Source of the DNA: Eleusine coracana subsp. coracana
Lineage: Eukaryota; Streptophyta; Magnoliopsida; Poales; Poaceae
Direction of reading: 5' to 3'
DNA length: 64,000 nt
NCBI GenBank assembly: GCA_032690845.1
Contig: CM064417.1
Span: forward strand, 34,850,432 to 34,914,431
Shown: positions 10,964 to 22,433 of the stretch, piece by piece
Layout: the number at the start of each line of letters is the position of its first letter
Position numbering within the stretch: the first letter of the stretch is position 1
Position numbers and translations under genes: made by a program
Notes under the pieces: model-generated
Databases searched by the model: none
What the model was told of the DNA's origin: nothing
The model's input: only the letters and a program-made list of their open reading frames with translations

Positions 10964-12377
10964 TCACCTAGCTATTGCCTTCAACTGTTCTACAGACATC
11001 GGGTTGCCAGGAATAGCCCCCTTATTGCCTTGAATGGCTTGCGATAGTTGTGCGATCTGTTGCTTCATAATCTTGGTATGCTTCAAAATCTGCTCATTGG
11101 AACTCCCAATTTTTATCACCTTGTCATTAACTCTCTCAAGGACACGATCAATCTCCTTGAATCTAGCTTGATTGTCTTTGTTGATCTTCTCTTGGGCTTG
11201 GAAGAACTCATGACATTGGAGACGAAGTGGGACAGAGTTTTGCATGGATGAACTAGGAGAGAATGAACTCCTTTGTTGTTGATATTGGGCCTTCCATCCA
11301 CTATTCTTCATATATTCTAACATCTTCATCTATTCAGAACAATCTTTCTGCACATGACCAAATTCTCCACACTCACTACATGATGAGCGTGATTCCGCCA
11401 GCTTGAGTGTCTCTTCTTTAGGGATATGAAGATTATTGTCCAACCTTCTTTGAATAGCCTCGAGGCGATCTATAATCAATTCCTCCTAAGTCCTCTCAAT
11501 CACACTCTTCGCTACTCCTTTTGAAGGTTGCAAATTCCTTGAGCTTCTCTCAGCATCCCATGATTGATTTTCAACTAACAACTTGATCAAATTTTTAGCT
11601 CCGGTGGGGGTTTTTGACATGAATGATCCTGTAGCCGAGGCATCCAAATGTTGACGTGACAAAAGATTGAATCCTGTGTAGAACCTCTCAACAACTTCTC
11701 CAACCGTCAGACCATGATGAGGGCATGCAGCCATATGCTCATTGTATCTTTCCCATGCTTCTCCAATGCTCTTATCAATATTTTGTATAAATCCAAGAAT
11801 CTTATTTTTCAAAGCTTGAGTCTTACCGGGGGGGGGGGGAGTATTTGGCCAAGAATTCAGCTGCTAATGTGTCCCACACTGTTTTCACTGTGTTTTCCAA
11901 TCCATTGTACCATTGCTTGGGGCGTCCAACTAGAGAGAAGGGGAACAGCCACACACGCGCTTGATCTCCTATCAATCCCGCTATCTTGAATGTACTGCAA
12001 ACTTCAAGGAAGTGTTGCAAGTGATGGTTGGGATCTTCTAAACCTGTGAACAGTTGTTGCGCCACTATTCCAACATATCTCTCCAATTGGTACGGAAGTT
12101 GATCTTGAGCTTCTTGAAAATTTGTCTTGACAATACTAGTCAATTGTGGCTTGAGACGGTTAACCATAGGTACCTCTGCCATCTCCTCTTCTTCTTGCTC
12201 TTGAACTGAGTCTTCTATTGTGAATAATACTCGAGGTGTTGCGCGAACTGCTTCTAAATCTTCAGGTGACTTGCTTCTCTTCTCCGCTGTTCTCTTCATG
12301 TGAAAGAGTCTTTCTGGATCATCGGCGTAATTAGAGGGTTTGTTTGACTTAGGACCGTCCATACCTGTTAGTTTCAC
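10964..12377 (-). pseudogene. Athila-like gag, broken by frameshift and stops
   Basis: On the minus strand, 12377-11823 encodes the start and the retrotransposon gag core (LFTGLEDPNHHLQHFLEVCS and, later, VGRPKQWYNGL). The frame breaks at a C-run (plus-strand G-run near 11828-11838) and resumes as 11812-11486 (ILGFIQNIDKSIGEAWERYN). A CCHC zinc knuckle, CSECGEFGHVQKDC, lies near 11345-11400 and is followed by a TAG stop. The last part (11329-10964) is a coiled-coil, Gln-rich tail typical of Athila gag proteins. The protein normally coats the RNA in the virus-like particle. This copy cannot make it in one piece. Confidence 0.8.
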
Positions 12378-12461
12378 TTAACAGAATATATGTACTAGAG
12401 AGACAAGTAAAGCACAATGACTAAACACTAATATATCAAACAATGTTTACAAACCTACTAT

Positions 12462-12481
12462 GGTTCCCGACAACGGCGCCA
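12462..12481 (-). promoter_or_regulatory. Primer binding site (tRNA-Asp type)
   Basis: The minus strand reads TGGCGCCGTTGTCGGGAACC, matching the TGGCGCCGTTG start used by many plant Gypsy elements primed by tRNA-Asp. It lies 13 bp from the CA end of the 5' LTR. Confidence 0.8.
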
Positions 12482-12494
12482 GAAAAAGGTAGCT

Positions 12495-13498
12495 TGTTGG
12501 TCATATCTACGCACCCACTTATATACCGCAAGAGGACGATGTACGATTGTAGCACTTTTTCCCTTGAATTGAGTATTCCAAGGTTTATCGAATCCACTAG
12601 GACCTTAGGGATTTATTAAACAAAGTTAACAGTAAAAGATCTAGTTAAGGCTACTGTTAAGGTCAGGTTGCATGAGGGGGAGACTGGCCAGCGCAAAGAT
12701 GCGCCAGACAGTAAATCTGTTGTTGTGCCGATCGACGCAAGGATTGAGCCGATCGGCACGCTGGTGAAACTAAGCCAAGGTTGTTGCGCCGATCGGTGTA
12801 GGTGTTGAGCCGATCGGCACGCTGGTGAATCTGTGGTGGCGCCGATCGACGCGGTGGTTGAGCCGATCGGCACACTGGTGAATCTAAGCCAAAGTGCACC
12901 AGATCTAGTAAACCTATACTGATTAGTGAATAGCCAGATATCTACTAGTGAGATCGTAACCAGAAAGTCTAATTGGATAGCATCTTAATGGGTAGTTACA
13001 TGGATCAATGACAACCTATAATGAGTAAGATCACCCTGCTTTCCGAGCGGCTCCCGATTTATTCGCTGCGGGGAGGCAACCCTTAATCGCGCGAGTATCT
13101 TACCCTACTCAACTATCTAATAGTGCTGCGCAGGCTTAGTGCTGTCACCGCTAAACCACACTACTAGCATCATCAAGCAACCATAATCAATATAATGTCC
13201 GAATACTATCCTAATCACCACGATTACGATAATATCTACGTACTTCGCCTAGAACTAAGCAGTTGAAATAAGCACATGCATGATTATAGAATCAAGATAG
13301 ACAAATCACCAAAACCATCATCAATATATTCAATCATCCTTGAGATACATAGAGTAAAATTCATCCCCGTCGAGATGGCCTACCTTGACGGATCAACTCT
13401 TGACTCCAATGGTTCTTGAAACTCAACTAGAGATCTATTCTAACGGGGCAAGCCCCGGTGGCTCTAACTCACGGATCTGGTGTCCCTCTGTCGCCTCA
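12495..13498 (-). repeat. Truncated 5' LTR of the Athila-like element
   Basis: Matches 4022-5034 of the 3' LTR nearly base for base, then stops at 13498. The distal 1.18 kb of the LTR is missing. It carries the same three palindrome doublets (centres 12730/12751, 12791/12812 and 12844/12865, all 21 bp). Confidence 0.85.
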
Positions 13499-13504
13499 TG
13501 GGCT

Positions 13505-14661
13505 GTCGCCTCATTAGAGGAGAAGGCAAATTAGAGAAGAATTGTTACGAGGAATCTGTCAGCGTGAAGACTCATAGAGACCGGACGGTCTGGTCTGTAT
13601 GGATGGGAGCGGGACAAAGAGGAAGCAAAATGGACGGTATCTGGAATTAGCAAAGATTGTAGAGACTGGACGGTCTGGCCAACAAACTGGATGGTCCAAT
13701 CTGTACAGAATCAGCGAGGGATAGGAGCTAACGACTCTAGAGGAGCCGTCCAGAAGGAGATCGGACAGCCTGGTCTGGCAGCGACCGGACTATATGGTCT
13801 GTATGTCCAGAAAGCTGATTTCGTGAAGCAACGGCTAGTTTGAAGTAGGAAGCCTATATAAGGTCATTGCTGGGTCTAGGAGATCTCTCTTGACCCATGG
13901 GATAGCTAGGAGCATCTGTAGGGATCCAAGAGAAAAAGAGAGGAGTACTAGGAGGAGATATTGGATATCTTGAGAGTGCTAGAGAGAGTAACTTGAGCAT
14001 CTATTCATATCTAAGGCTAGGGTGTTCTTGAGAATGTGATGTAGGTTGTTACTCTTGGTCTATGGTGGGACCTAGACCGGTTAGGTGTCGGTGATCGAGC
14101 CTATATCGTGATTGGTTGTGAAGGTCATCAAATATTTGTACACGATTTGAGCCTGCCGTTGAAAGGGGCATCGATAGTGAGCACCCGTGTGGGCTCGGGG
14201 AGTCCAGCAAGTTCTCGAGGGAGCCGAGCTTGTGCCTTGGTGGAAACGGTGAAGCAACTGTGTCTTCACTCTGGGAGTGATTGCGGGCTCGTGTGCGAGA
14301 ATTCGAATTGGTGGCGGGAGGGACCGACACTCCGACGGGAGTGGTCCAACGAGGAGGAGGGGAAGGCGCCATCCTTCCGAGACCTCGAAAAAAAATCATG
14401 AGCATTCCTTGACCCGTCTTTACTATTCCGCAGTTGTGTGCTATAGCTAGTAGGTTGACTTGTGCGTTGCATAGGCTAGTGTGTTTAGTTTCCGCATTTG
14501 CACGTATCATGAACACTAGCATGTGTAGGATCTTGGTCTACTAGAATTATTAGATTACAACGATTGCCGAGATTTAGTGGAAGAATTAGTAGCATTTGTT
14601 GATTATGGTCGGCTTACCGATTTAAACCCCCCCCCCTATCGGTACGCCTTCGGTCCTTACA
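13505..14661 (+). mobile_element. Copia-type LTR copy C, 5'-truncated
   Basis: Aligns to the last 1.15 kb of the LTR at 47118-48807, from about 47650 to its end. It keeps the TATA box (13855), the C-tract (14627-14635) and the terminal ccttaca at 14661. No primer binding site follows, so it is not the 5' LTR of a complete element. Its left edge is a direct junction with the truncated Athila-like LTR. Near-palindromes of the GACCGGACGGTCTGGTC type occur at 13579, 13664/13685 and 13759/13783. Confidence 0.8.
13855..13862 (+). promoter_or_regulatory. LTR TATA box (copy C)
   Basis: Reads TATATAAG after the conserved agcc, at the same place as TATATAAA in copy D. Confidence 0.5.
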
Positions 14662-15085
14662 AAGGCACAACAAAGTTCATGGAGACAATGAAATGGCTCG
14701 TCATTAATATAGTACAAACCTCTAACATATATAAATCTTCTGTGAGATATGAGGATACATAACCGCTTCTGGGTTTCATTTCTTGCATGTCACTTTCTTG
14801 ACTGGAAGGAATATCAATAACAGCGTGAAAAATGGAAGAGGCAATGTTTGCGTGGCGATTCTATGAAAACAATAATCTGTGGAGTGTCTGACTCAAGAGA
14901 TACTTTGAAATGATTTGCATCCGCTTCATGAGTTCCATGTCAATTCCCGCATCTGTCGGTTCCTAGTATTAGGTCTCACGAAGGCAATGCACAATTTAAT
15001 ACTTGGATGAATGTTGATCTAAGTTCTGCACCACATGCAACAGATTAGTGGGATAGTGTCATTATCACAAGTACAAAAGAGCCTT
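14662..15085. other. Intergenic, nothing recognised
   Basis: No ORF, terminal repeat or known domain that I can support in this 424-bp stretch. Confidence 0.55.
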
Positions 15086-16080
15086 GCAGTGATGCAACCT
15101 AAAAAAATTTCCATTGGTGGTGGGCCTTAAAACCGTCATTAGAAGCCTAGAAGGGGTCCCCCGAAACATTCCCAGCACTAGAACCACATTTTAGTGGCGG
15201 TTCTAGATGTCATCAGCACCCGAACCGTCACTGCTAAGTCCTCTGCGGCCAATGACTGTTTGGGCTGATGTCAGTCCACCGCCACTGCCTATTTTGACCC
15301 ATCAAACCCACTCAAAACCTAAGATATAAAAACGCCTCCACTGCCAAACCCTACTTTCTCTTCACTTCACCTCCCGCTGCAACCTTCTTTCTTTCTCTCT
15401 CGATTCCCTTCTGGCCTTCTCCCCCGAGCACCACCATCGCCTCCTCCTCCCTCAAGCGCTCAGGCGAGGTTGCCTCATCCTCTGTCGAGCTCAAGGTGCC
15501 ACGGTTGCCTCCTCCTCCACCGAGCGCACGGGCGTCGTTGCCTCCTCCCCCGAGCACGCGGGCGCGAGCCATCGTCGCCTCCTCCTCCCTCAAGTGTGCG
15601 GGCATAGTGGCCTCCTTCGTCGAGCCTCCTCCTACGTCCTTCTCCCCCACGCCCTCGCCTGCCTCCCCCCCCCCCCCCCTCACCACCACCACCATCTCAA
15701 CAAGGCCACGGTGGCTCATCCGGGAGCATGGAGGTAGCACCTACCTCGACACGTGGCGGCAGATCCAGGAGCGTGGTTGCGGCTCCTCCTCGTCATGCGG
15801 AGGCAATAGAGCGGTGGCTGAGGATAGTGTTAGGGTTCACTGGCTAGGTTGGGTTGGGCTTGGCCCGCCTAGGCCCATTTTTTGTTTTTAAATTCCTTTC
15901 CAATGGCGGTGGAAAATTATGTCATCCCACCGCCACTAGGGTGTGAGTATCAGTGGCGGTGTCTAAACCCTGTCACTAGAAACAAGGCAAGTCTAGTGGC
16001 GGGAGGTTTGTGGCGGTTGAAAAAAAAACGTCACTGTAGGCGGTTTTCCACTGCCACTAAAGGATCCATTTGTACTAATG
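15086..16080. mobile_element. Degenerate non-autonomous CACTA-like element
   Basis: The right end read inward is CATTAGTACAAATGGATCC, one base from the CACTAGTACAAATGG end of a common grass CACTA family. Sub-terminal text alternates gtggcggt and its complement at both sides (15110-15300 and 15945-16065). The middle is GC-rich (15360-15790) with accidental open frames. The left terminus near 15086-15105 is too decayed to place exactly. No transposase is present. Confidence 0.5.
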
Positions 16081-16336
16081 TATGAGCAAACATGGTATTA
16101 CTAAAAGAGAAAAAAATCTTGAGAGCTCACATAAATTCTTACCGTGTACTGGAGGTGAGATTCAGAAATATCCAGCTGCCTCACTGGTCCAGTATTTGAT
16201 GTGTATTTTGACCTTAGTATCGTGCACACATCTCTGATCATCGTTAAGCATTTAATGTCCTGATTAGTTCTGCACTTCATCGTACTGGTCTAGTTAAAGT
16301 GGGAAAGGTTACTCAACTTGTAGTCTCACATATTAA

Positions 16337-16653
16337 GGGCTCTTTTGGTAGGACTCCTTTGAAAAATGAATTTTCTAAAAAAACAGATTCTATAGAAAAT
16401 ATATTTTATAAAAAACGGACTCTTTATAAAAATATCATTCGGTAAAACAAATCCCTTTGTATATGTTTCATATAAAGATGGATAGAGAAATCATAAGAAG
16501 CTATGTTTCTTGTGCTTTTAAATTCTAATACAAGAGTACAAAGTGTTTCTATGAAAGAGGAACAAAATCTGTTTTTTAAACCCTTTCAACAGCTTCTGAA
16601 CAGGAGCAGAATCTAATCAAGAAGCTGTTTTAAAATCCCTGTCAAACAAGTCC
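16337..16653. mobile_element. MITE-like inverted-repeat element
   Basis: The left end, GGGCTCTTTTGGTAGGACTC, is roughly inverted at the right end (ccctgtcaaacaagtcc). The interior is AT-rich with text such as aaaacagattct and its complement. Flanks are taa and tac, so a 3-bp duplication is imperfect. Size and end sequence fit Tourist/PIF-type MITEs. Confidence 0.45.
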
Positions 16654-17504
16654 TACTATCCAATTTTGCTTTATAGTGGTTCCAAGCCGATGCAACTACG
16701 AGCTAGATGCTACTGATAAGCTGCCATGTTTGTAGCTTCATGGACCAGTCATCTCACCTAATCACCTTACATTGAAAGTACGACGCACCAATATCAGACA
16801 TGAAAAATTCTGGACCAGTGAGGCAGCTGGATATTTCTGAATCTTGCAAGCGATAGCATGGTCGATCTCGCCTCGGTGAGCGTATCAGCTTGATTTCTTT
16901 AGGGTTTAGTCGTTCATAAAAAAGGACTAAATCCATTGATCAGGATTGTATTGCCGAGGTGGATGACCCATATATGTCCACAAGTAAACCACTACTGCTA
17001 CTGGTCTACCAATGCGCGGGGGTCCTTCTGCTTCTTCCTTTTATTTCTCCTTTTCATTATATTGTAACACTAACACGCAACAGATTTTTAGCGTCGTCGT
17101 TGTCGTGGGAAAAGTCAGTAGTATTATCCAAATCCAAGAAAGCAACAAAGGAGGAAAGGAATCAGTACAGGTGGAAGTGGTACTAACCAATCGCATGATG
17201 AAGCTTTCGATCCGTCCATTTTCTTTTCTGGATTTCTGCTGCTGCTGGCAAAAGGAACAGTGAGCACGACGAAGCAAGCGTGCACGCGCGCATTCCTTCT
17301 ACATGAATCATTTTGTTGGCAGACGCCGAAGCTTAGGCGTGGCAACCTGTGGTGACGAACCAAACAAACCCTTGCTACACACGTGGCGTGCCCAATCCAG
17401 TTTCATGAACGAAGGGAAACCTTGGAGATCAGAATGCATTGGCTGTTGAATTGGCAATAATGACATCGAAACAAGTGACAGGAAGTAGTATAGTGGAACG
17501 TCTG
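16654..17504. other. Intergenic, nothing recognised
   Basis: Short overlapping open frames occur on both strands but none has a recognisable motif, start context or splice signal. No terminal repeat found. Confidence 0.5.
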
Positions 17505-19067
17505 AGGGCATCCACAATGGTGTAGATGGCTGCTGTCTGTAAGTACCTTGATTGTCCCACATAAACAGCTAAATAGACAGCTTATATAATGGACTGTCTT
17601 TTATACTGTTTATATACTATTTAATTCATATATGAGATTATAAATCAAATATGATTAAATGTATCTCTACACTTTATTAAAAGAGGTGAAAATAATCTCG
17701 ACTCAGAATGACTCGGTGGCCATCGTTGGTCGTTCTTCTCTTGAAACTCGTCTCAAACCTGCCAAGCCAGCCGAACGATCCACTTGGTGTTGATCCTGGC
17801 GGACCATATGCCGACTTGTTCTCGATATTATAGTCTCTCTATGATACAATATCGGCCTCGGCAGCGCTTTTGTGTTATGACATCGGCCTCGGCGGCGCCG
17901 AGTCCTGACGTTCTGATTCTTGACAGAGGAGGACGCGGCCACCCAGAGTGGAGCAGAATCACGCATGGGAGACATACGCTGTGAAAATCAGTCTATCCGT
18001 CAATGCTATATCATTTTCCTCTCCCTGCTTGCTTCAACCACGGTGAGTCCATTGACTCCTGTCAAGTGCCAAGCTACGATCTCCTTGTGGCTTAGTCCTG
18101 AATTCCACGACGTGGTGGGTGTGCGTTCCGGCGAGTTCATCTGAGTCTCGGCGAGTCCGGAACCCGACCGCACTAGGTAGCTTCCATGATCTGGATCCAT
18201 GCTGCTCCATCCTTAGCCTGGTGACATCAGCATCTTACTTTTCGACGAGTTCATCTCAGTCCAGAGTCAAAAGCATGATGTAGTCGTGATTTGGATCCAT
18301 AATACTATATTTGCCCGACGATATTGCCTACTTTGTTGTCCACGTTCTAACGCAGAAGCCACCAATATCTTTGGGTGCCAGGTGCCTGCAACTTCACCAG
18401 GTAAGAGATCGTATTTTTGTCTAGCAGAAATTTTCCTTACTTGCTCAATTGAGTTTCTAAATCAGCTTGCTCTGTGATACCAAAATTGCATATTGATGAA
18501 ACACTGAAGTGCATACAGTATGAGCTACTTGTGATGTATTGATGTGTGCTGAATGTCAATTGTATGCTTCTGTGTCAGTATGTTTCACAGCCACGGTTCT
18601 GCACCCAGTGGATGCATGACATAATATTATATATCCATGCGAGTGTAGTTGCTATCTGAAAGTACTTCACTATTTTTCACTGATGTATCTTCAGTTACTT
18701 GTGATGTATTGATGTGTGCTGAATGTCAATCGTATGCTTCTATGTCAGTACGTTTCACAGTCATGGTTCTGCACCCAGTGGATGCATGATTTAATGTTAC
18801 ATGTCCGTGCGAGTGTAGTTGCTATCTGAAAGTACTTCTTCACTGTTTTTCACTGATGTGTGTTCAGTCAACGAAAGAGCTATCAAGTAATAGACTCCAT
18901 AGTAATATAGACAGTAACCTACCAATTATTTTAGGGGTTAGTTCATTGTATTCTGCACAATCATTGGTCGATTAGGAGCATTAAACAAATATTGTCCTCG
19001 CTAGCTCATTTCGAATCATTTTTTATAACATATAGACAACATATTAAACGGCGTTGTGGATGTTCTT
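17505..19067. mobile_element. Possible inverted-repeat element (about 1.56 kb)
   Basis: The left end reads agggcatccacaatgg and the right end, read inward, reads aagaacatccacaacg. The inner sequences also share atagaca-type words. No ORF with a transposase motif is present, and I could not identify a target duplication. The interior holds a tandem duplication at 18527-18870. Confidence 0.3.
18527..18870. repeat. Tandem duplication, period about 170 bp
   Basis: Copy 1 begins at 18527 and copy 2 at 18697. Both start acttgtgatgtattgatgtg and contain ggttctgcacccagtggatg. They differ at scattered bases, so the duplication is not recent. No open frame covers it. Confidence 0.85.
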
Positions 19068-19299
19068 AAGATCCCTCATTTATGAGTTGTCCGACCTTGA
19101 CCTACGAAACACTAATGAAATGGTAAGCACTTGCTGCCTGGCATGCAAATGATGCACGAGCATTGAAAACTTTTGTCAGGTCGCCGTTAGACGATTCTTG
19201 TGACACACGTGCGTGTGCGTGTATGCACAAAATTTTTATCAAAAAGTCAAATCTTCCTTCCTCAATAATTATATAAGTCACTAACAAAGTGTCCGTGCG

Positions 19300-20340
19300 T
19301 TATTATGGGTTTAAAAAAACAAAACATTCTTTATAATTTAAATATAAATTATTTATATAATATAATTATTGATATTTTTTATATGAAATATCATATTTAT
19401 ATTATTATTGATGCTTCTTAGTGTATTATTTTATATGTCATAAATAATAATTTTTCTATCATTTTTTATTATATTCTTATCATAAATATTTTTATTATCT
19501 CTAATGTTAATAATTTTCATATGTAGTGTTGTTTGAGTGTTATGTTACAAAATTAAGTGAAATGACATTAAAAAATGCTCAAATATGAGAAGTACCGATA
19601 TAAAGCTCAATTCATCATGCAAAGACCGATTTTTATAAGCTCATGATGTCTACAAGACACTACTGGATCTCTATGAAGCCCAACATGCAAGACCAAGGTC
19701 GTGATCCAATGACTAAAGATTTTTAGAAACTTTATCCGATAAGAAAATTCAATTCACGTAGAATAGAAATAGCACTGCATTGTGACATGCTTTTAGACTT
19801 GAAAATATGCTCTAATGAGAAAAGTTAAAACATGAAAGTTGTAGATCTCGTCGAAATATTTTTGGAATATATATGGATCATATTATTTGGACTTCGAAGG
19901 TAGAAGATATGGCCCTGCACAGAGACCTGCATAGAGGAGTCCAAATCAGAATAAATATTTTTGCATCGTAAATTTGAAAACCAAAACAACGGAACCTTGA
20001 CTTCTATTGAATATCAAAGTTGTAGAACTTTTTAAGGGCTACGAGATAGAGTCCGAGTTTGCCTCATTTGAACTCCGTACGAGGGATTTATGATTTTTTG
20101 ATTTTGGTGCTTAATATGGAAGGTATAAAACCGATTTGAATTCAATCTCTAACTTTGTGGGCGTACGACAGATTTTTTGATGGCTTCAACATTTTCATCT
20201 AAATTAATAGGAGTAGAGATATTTTGAATTCTTTAATTATGAAATCCAATACAAAACTTTCCTATAAGATTTTAAAATATTTTTTCTTCCTGAGCAGTTT
20301 CAAGATTGGGTTAATCGAACATTAGACCATGAGTGTCACA
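19300..20340. other. AT-rich tract and degraded repeat with retrotransposon-like text
   Basis: 19310-19560 is extremely AT-rich. From about 19800 to 20110 the sequence has phrases such as aaagttgtagatctcgtcg and catttgaactccgtacg. These are common in non-coding parts of grass Gypsy LTRs. No LTR ends, primer site or coding domain was found. Confidence 0.35.
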
Positions 20341-20589
20341 AATAAGGTGACACATCATCTTCTTTTTGTTTTCTTTCTCCTCTCAAAATGTCTCAAGCAA
20401 TTTTGAGGACCACCATGGGATGGTGGTAGTTGTCGCATTCCAAGCACCGAGGATGATGGCGGACAGGGGAAGCGGCTGCATCAGCCATAACATTCTAGGT
20501 GTGTTTTCCAACGAGATGCGAATGGCATGAGCTTCCTCTACAGGACCTCCAAGCTCACTACTACCATGACTGTCATGACACTCTCCCTT

Positions 20590-21511
20590 CTTCCACTACA
20601 TTGTCAGATCTCTCTGCCTTACGGTGATTACTAAAACTCTATGTAAACTCTGCATTGTTTTCTCTTTGGTCCACCATAGCTTACGGCGACTACGTCGTAA
20701 CTTAAACAAAACCATCCTTGCTCTATTCCTTTTCTCCTCTCTGGGTCATCATACTCTACGGCGACCCACCGTTACTTCAATAGGAACGTCCATTTTTCTA
20801 GTCTTTGAAGCATCTGTCTCACCGTAACCTACGACAACCTCACCGTTTCTTATGGTGACCTTCTGTGCATTTGTCTAGAGACTTGCAGCCTCTTTGTATA
20901 ACTTTCTATCCCTCACCATAGCTTACGATGACTTAACCTCTGTAGCCTACGATGATACCCACATACTTGCTTGTACAGAGAGTCTATCTCTCCTGGACCA
21001 GTCACCGTACCATATAGTGACTCTTCTGAACCATACGATGACTTGATCTGAAGCTGAAACTTATTATCCTCTTGACTTGTTTTCTTGCTTTCAAACCTTG
21101 GTCGATTATTCTCCACTGCCTCTTCTAGTATCCAAGAGACTCACTGAGTGTCCCAACACTTCTAAAACTAGTGCTTAGTGAGACACAAGAGAGTGATTTA
21201 TACTCTCTTAATAGTTTATTTTTTCCTATAAACTCAAACCTACACACTAACCAATTAATCATAACACACTTGGACCTAGCTATTCTTAATCTTGATCCAT
21301 CTCCATCACCGCAACTCTTCATCAAGATCTCTATGGCAATCCACATCAATCATCAAGGAGACCAATCACCGAGATAATGTATAGATAATATGTTTGTTTT
21401 TACATTCACAATATTAGATGTAGACATTAACACATATTTCATGTTGACACTCAATCATAAAAACATTCATACCTTTTAGGATTCTATACTCCAATGATCA
21501 TGAAGCTTACA
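20590..21511 (-). mobile_element. Diverged Copia-type LTR fragment (copy B)
   Basis: The minus strand starts TGTAAGCTTCATGATCATTGG at 21511 and continues with aaggtatgaatgttttta, matching the start of copies A and D. Further in, short words of the type cttacggcgac recur (20676-21050) where copies C and D have their near-palindromes. The 3' part of the LTR cannot be aligned and the lower boundary is a guess. Confidence 0.55.
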
Positions 21512-21851
21512 CAAGCATGCATACGTGCTAGCCATAGGTTCTCTGGACGTAGACAATGACAAGATTCTCCCACCACCAAGCCATTTTTCATGTACGGTCT
21601 CTGCAGGCATGAGAACGTGTGGCATGTTTGACGGAATGCTTGTGCGAATCGTCTTCTCCTAGAATGTGCTCATTAGTGCACACCTTTGTTGAGGGAGCAC
21701 CAAGTCTGGGATCTCCGACATCGGCGGCACCATGTGCTAGACTAGGAGGGAGAGAGGAAGAGAGAGAAAGAAAAGGAGAGAAGAGATGATATGTTATCTC
21801 ACTATCATATCAGACGAAAACCACTCTCGTAACTGTCTCAGAAGGAAAAAT

Positions 21852-22030
21852 AAAGGAACTTGCTAATTTTTAGCTGAAAGTTTGAAACATTTTCAGTCAC
21901 TTTCTTGAGCCATTAAATCTAGATCCAATAATTTATAATTATTATACAAATAATCTTAAAAAAACATTAAAAACATAAAGTAACAAATCATTGACTGAAA
22001 GCTTTCAGCTGATTAAAAGCTAGGAAATAT
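21852..22030 (+). mobile_element. MITE-like element, copy 1 of 2
   Basis: Left text gctaatttttagctgaaag is partly inverted at the right (ctttcagctgattaaaagc). The segment from aaaggaacttgctaattt to ttataattattatacaaata aligns with the complement of 35650-35838, so this is a repeat family. It is AT-rich and non-coding. Confidence 0.5.
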
Positions 22031-22174
22031 GAAAAATAAATGGTTTAAAAAGTTGAGTGAGTGTGCTTAACTGGTTTTATAATCGAAAGATCTCAAATGT
22101 GACTTGAACAGAACTTCTTTCAATTTTTAGATGGCCAGTAGACCCAATACTTAGCAACTCATATGCCCAATAAC

Positions 22175-22433
22175 ATTAGGCTCCTTTTCCTCTCTTTGTT
22201 AGTGGCCCAGCCGATGAGCTGCATGATGTGACCATATCAACTTTCGTAGGGCCAGCTTCGACGTCGCAACATGGCGATGTTTTTGTACGCGCTGGTCAGT
22301 CGGTCCACTAGCAAATTTTACCTCTCTATTTTATTGTCCCAACTATCAACTACTGTTAGTTGAAGGAGCACGAAAGTTAAAGAAAATATACAGCTAGAAA
22401 CCATTAAAGCTAATAGCCAAATAGGAACCTAAT
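22175..22433. mobile_element. Possible small MITE
   Basis: Left end attaggctccttttc; right end, complemented, attaggttcctatttgg. The ends match over about 14 bases with one or two differences. No clear target duplication. Confidence 0.3.

Larger units (their letters stand above)
4022..13498 (-). mobile_element. Athila-like Ty3/Gypsy retrotransposon, non-autonomous, 5' LTR truncated
   Basis: Read on the minus strand the order is: truncated 5' LTR (12495-13498), tRNA-Asp-type primer site (12462-12481), gag with a CCHC knuckle, protease, about 1.1 kb without coding capacity, an env-position ORF, polypurine tract, and a complete 3' LTR (4022-6212). Reverse transcriptase, RNase H and integrase are absent. 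The gag, its Q-rich tail and the env-position ORF resemble the Athila lineage. By eye the LTRs differ at roughly 15 sites over about 990 comparable bases, indicating a fairly recent insertion. The GATC-centred palindromes described below are scattered throughout. Confidence 0.85.
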
